From the NCBI GenBank assembly GCA_014378085.1, contig JACMOJ010000441.1:1-9113 (forward strand): a DNA stretch of 9,113 bases, read 5' to 3'. This document shows, one piece after another, positions 7,750 through 9,113 of this stretch; the stretch's first letter is position 1, and every line of letters starts with the position of its first letter. The stretch comes from Burkholderiales bacterium. Lineage in GTDB: Bacteria > Pseudomonadota > Gammaproteobacteria > Burkholderiales > Usitatibacteraceae. Both the position numbers and the translations under genes were made by a program. The notes beneath the pieces are model-generated. The model searched no databases. It was given only the letters and a program-made list of their open reading frames with translations, and had not been told where the DNA came from.

Positions 7750-8139
7750 ATGAAACGGCATTACCTCATGAAGCTCGTTGTCGCGTGGATGGTCGCTTGG
7801 CTGCCAGTAGCCGGTGTGCTGGCGTCGACCATGCCCATCACTTCCGCCTCCGTCGGTTTTGGCGTCGACTTAAGCGCATCGATGGCTATTGTGGCCACCA
7901 CAGATTCCGATGCCGCCGTCATGCCATGCCATACCTTTGATGCGTCGGCGACCGAGCCAGACGGCAAGTCATGCTCACATTGTGTGCTGTGCCATCTCGC
8001 TGGCGCAATCGCCCCGCCGACCATGCCGACACTGCCGCAAAACACGCTTCACGACTCGCCAGAGTCGCTCACGAGCGTCGCATTCACCAGTTTCATTGCT
8101 GAATTGCCCCAGCGACCGCCGTCGCCCTCCCGCGCCTAA
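7750..8139 (+). CDS. Small exported Cys/His-rich protein, likely metal-associated (DUF2946/CzcI-like)
   Basis: 129 residues. The N-terminus (1-26) is a signal peptide with a hydrophobic core (9-24) and likely cleavage near VLA-S (25/26). The mature part carries MPCH at 58-61 and C-x2-C-x2-C-H at 75-82 (Cys75, Cys78, Cys81, His82, plus His77). This cluster could bind a soft metal ion in the periplasm. The rest is low in recognisable structure, with a Pro-rich C-terminus. Small exported proteins with a similar Cys/His cluster often precede RND metal-efflux genes, which fits the TolC-like gene downstream. The family name is a resemblance, not a verified match. No Shine-Dalgarno supports the ATG at 7750. 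The in-frame ATG at 7768 (Met7) would leave a shorter signal peptide, and neither start can be excluded. Confidence 0.75.
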   Translation: MKRHYLMKLVVAWMVAWLPVAGVLASTMPITSASVGFGVDLSASMAIVATTDSDAAVMPCHTFDASATEPDGKSCSHCVLCHLAGAIAPPTMPTLPQNTLHDSPESLTSVAFTSFIAELPQRPPSPSRA

Positions 8140-8168
8140 GCCGCCGGGACCCCGATAACAGCAGTTTT

Positions 8169-8187
8169 CAGCGGCGTGATGCCGCTG
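8169..8187 (+). promoter_or_regulatory. GC-rich hairpin after the Cys/His-rich gene
   Basis: CAGCGGC (8169-8175) and GCCGCTG (8181-8187) make a perfect 7-base stem with loop GTGAT. The next T-run (8197-8200) is about ten bases downstream, too far for a standard intrinsic terminator. It may lower read-through or stabilise the upstream message end. It stands just before the second, larger hairpin. Confidence 0.5.
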
Positions 8188-8198
8188 TGACCGATGTT

Positions 8199-8232
8199 TT
8201 CTCCCGGTGATTTTTAAATCACTGATGGAGAA
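8199..8232 (+). promoter_or_regulatory. Long stem-loop that covers the Shine-Dalgarno of the next gene
   Basis: TTCTCC (8199-8204) pairs with GGAGAA (8227-8232). After a two-base bulge (8225-8226), CGGTGATTT (8205-8213) pairs with AAATCACTG (8216-8224) with one G-U. This gives about 15 pairs, of which the innermost may open to widen the two-base loop. The 3' arm contains GGAG (8227-8230), the Shine-Dalgarno six bases before the ATG at 8237. A folded RNA would therefore hide the ribosome site. As DNA the same inverted repeat could be an operator. No T-tract follows, so it is not a terminator. Confidence 0.6.
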
Positions 8233-8236
8233 CATC

Positions 8237-8644
8237 ATGCTCGCTTCCCAATTCATTTTTGTCGCCCGACGCCGAGTCGCCACCTTCGCGCTTTTGGCGT
8301 TGTCTTGCAGTGTTCCGTTAGCGGCACACGCACAGCAGCCCGCTCATCAAGGCCATCGCCCTGCCGCCAGTGCGGTGCCATCGACAGCGACAACCCTGGC
8401 ACCGACAATCTCGACACTCGTACCGGTACCGCAACCGCAGTCAATGTTGGACCGCTACCAGCGCTTCGACGCAGACACACCATTGTTGGATTGGGTCAGC
8501 GCCAACAAGACCGTGCAACAAATCGGCGGGTGGCGCGCGTATGCGCGCGAAGCGGCAGCATCAGCGGCAGCAGCACTGGCGGCCACCAGCCACACGCCAC
8601 CCCTTAAATCAATCCCGCCAACCAACTCGGGAGTGCCAAAATGA
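8237..8644 (+). CDS. Small exported protein with IGGWRAYARE motif, in an RND metal-efflux operon
   Basis: 135 residues, function unknown. The signal peptide runs to about residue 32: basic FVARRR, a hydrophobic stretch 14-30, then AHA-QQ as the likely cleavage site. A Pro/Thr/Ala-rich, probably disordered segment follows (33-69). The conserved-looking core is 70-106: a Tyr/Phe pair in YQRF (74-77), then DWVSAN (85-90) and IGGWRAYAREA (96-106). The tail is Ala-rich, then Pro-rich. I recall short proteins with a W-x2-AN / IGGWRAYARE core sitting just before TolC/CusC-type genes in proteobacteria, which matches this position; the molecular role is not known to me. The start at 8237 is supported by GGAG at 8227-8230. 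In-frame GTG 8207 and ATG 8225 lie inside the hairpin and have no Shine-Dalgarno. The stop overlaps the next start by ATGA. Confidence 0.8.
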   Translation: MLASQFIFVARRRVATFALLALSCSVPLAAHAQQPAHQGHRPAASAVPSTATTLAPTISTLVPVPQPQSMLDRYQRFDADTPLLDWVSANKTVQQIGGWRAYAREAAASAAAALAATSHTPPLKSIPPTNSGVPK

Positions 8645-9113
8645 GTCGTGTCTCTGCGCTAGCCGTTGGTGTGACGGCAATTGCCCTCACTGGATGCGCC
8701 GTCACCGCGATCGAGAAAAACGGTGCATTTGTTGACGACTACGCCAAGCAAAACGTCGGCGCAGGAGCCACTTGGCACAAGAGTAGCGAAGATCGATCAG
8801 CGGCTCGCGCATTAGCCGAAAAGCTGCTCGAACAGCCACTGGCGGCGGACGATGCGGTACGTTTATCTTTGGCGATCAGCCCTACCTTTCAAATCATGTT
8901 GGCAGAAGGCGCGGCGCAATCGGCAGCGGCCACACAGTCCGCGCGCCTGTCGAATCCGATTTTCACTTTTGAACGGTTGGTCCGGCGCGACGGCAGCGGC
9001 GTGGATTTGGATATCGGTCGAATGTTGTCAGTCTCGCTGTTGGAACTGATCTACCTGCCGTCGCGTCGCGAGGCGGCGGCGTCCGTTCAAGCGCAGGCCC
9101 GTCTGCGCGGTGC
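8641..9113 (+). CDS. TolC/CusC-like outer-membrane efflux lipoprotein (3' end off the window)
   Basis: Outer-membrane channel component of a tripartite RND efflux pump, as CusC is in copper/silver export. Only 157 residues are visible. The N-terminus is a lipoprotein signal: a hydrophobic stretch (6-16) and lipobox LTGC with Cys19 as the lipidated residue. Residues about 65-157 match the start of the outer-membrane efflux (OEP) domain. DDAVRLSLAISPTFQIMLAE resembles the first family helix. Next come an Ala-rich helix and RLSNPIFTFE (about 101-110), equivalent to the usual ANP-x-L/F motif, then a segment leading to LPSRREAA, often found as LP.R...A in metal-efflux OMFs. The start is fixed by the ATGA overlap with the preceding stop. 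A membrane-fusion protein and an RND pump should follow outside the window; the metal is not shown by the sequence. Confidence 0.85.
   Translation, partial: MSRVSALAVGVTAIALTGCAVTAIEKNGAFVDDYAKQNVGAGATWHKSSEDRSAARALAEKLLEQPLAADDAVRLSLAISPTFQIMLAEGAAQSAAATQSARLSNPIFTFERLVRRDGSGVDLDIGRMLSVSLLELIYLPSRREAAASVQAQARLRG

Noticed and set aside
8169..8187. Intrinsic terminator after the Cys/His-rich gene
   Set aside because: The stem is good but no T-run follows directly; it is recorded only as a hairpin.
8207..8236. GTG 8207 or ATG 8225 as the start of the IGGWRAYARE protein
   Set aside because: Neither has a Shine-Dalgarno; ATG 8237 has GGAG at six bases and gives a normal signal peptide.

Overview
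The window looks like chromosomal DNA from a Gram-negative bacterium, most likely a beta- or gammaproteobacterium. The evidence is an outer-membrane lipoprotein of the TolC/CusC type, two exported proteins with Sec signal peptides, a CidA/LrgA-LrgB pair, a cytoplasmic S9C-type peptidase and a very large hybrid sensor kinase, all in moderately GC-rich sequence with tight ATGA gene overlaps. I cannot name a genus. I saw no tRNA, rRNA, CRISPR array or insertion sequence, and no gene-free stretch exceeds about 125 bases.

Left part (1-6417, minus strand): two genes point left. The upstream one (4396-6417) encodes a complete 673-residue S9 prolyl-oligopeptidase-family enzyme with an intact Ser524-Asp611-His643 triad. 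After 95 bases comes a giant hybrid histidine kinase gene (start 4300) that is still open at the left edge. Its first 1433 residues contain a membrane-anchored dCache sensor, a HAMP domain, six PAS domains in series, HisKA, HATPase_c and the beginning of a receiver domain. The PAS modules are spaced with striking regularity: the closing D-[IL]-[TS]-E-[RQ] motif recurs every 124 residues four times, then after 128.

Middle (6418-7704): a 124-base divergent intergenic region separates the peptidase from a plus-strand lrgA-lrgB-type pair with an ATGA overlap. The second gene begins with a 9-base tandem repeat that encodes Gly-Ala-Thr three times.

Right part (7750-9113, plus strand): this looks like the head of a heavy-metal RND efflux operon. 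It holds a small exported Cys/His-rich protein, a 135-residue exported protein with a W-x2-AN / IGGWRAYARE signature, and the start of a TolC/CusC-like lipoprotein that overlaps it by ATGA. The membrane-fusion and RND pump genes would be expected to the right of the window. The Shine-Dalgarno of the 135-residue gene lies in the 3' arm of a long, nearly perfect stem-loop (8199-8232). This is the most distinctive non-coding signal in the window and suggests translational control or an operator.

The three blocks need not act together. The kinase and peptidase may be co-transcribed. The lrgAB pair could share the divergent promoter region with them. The metal-efflux block has its own possible promoter near 7738.
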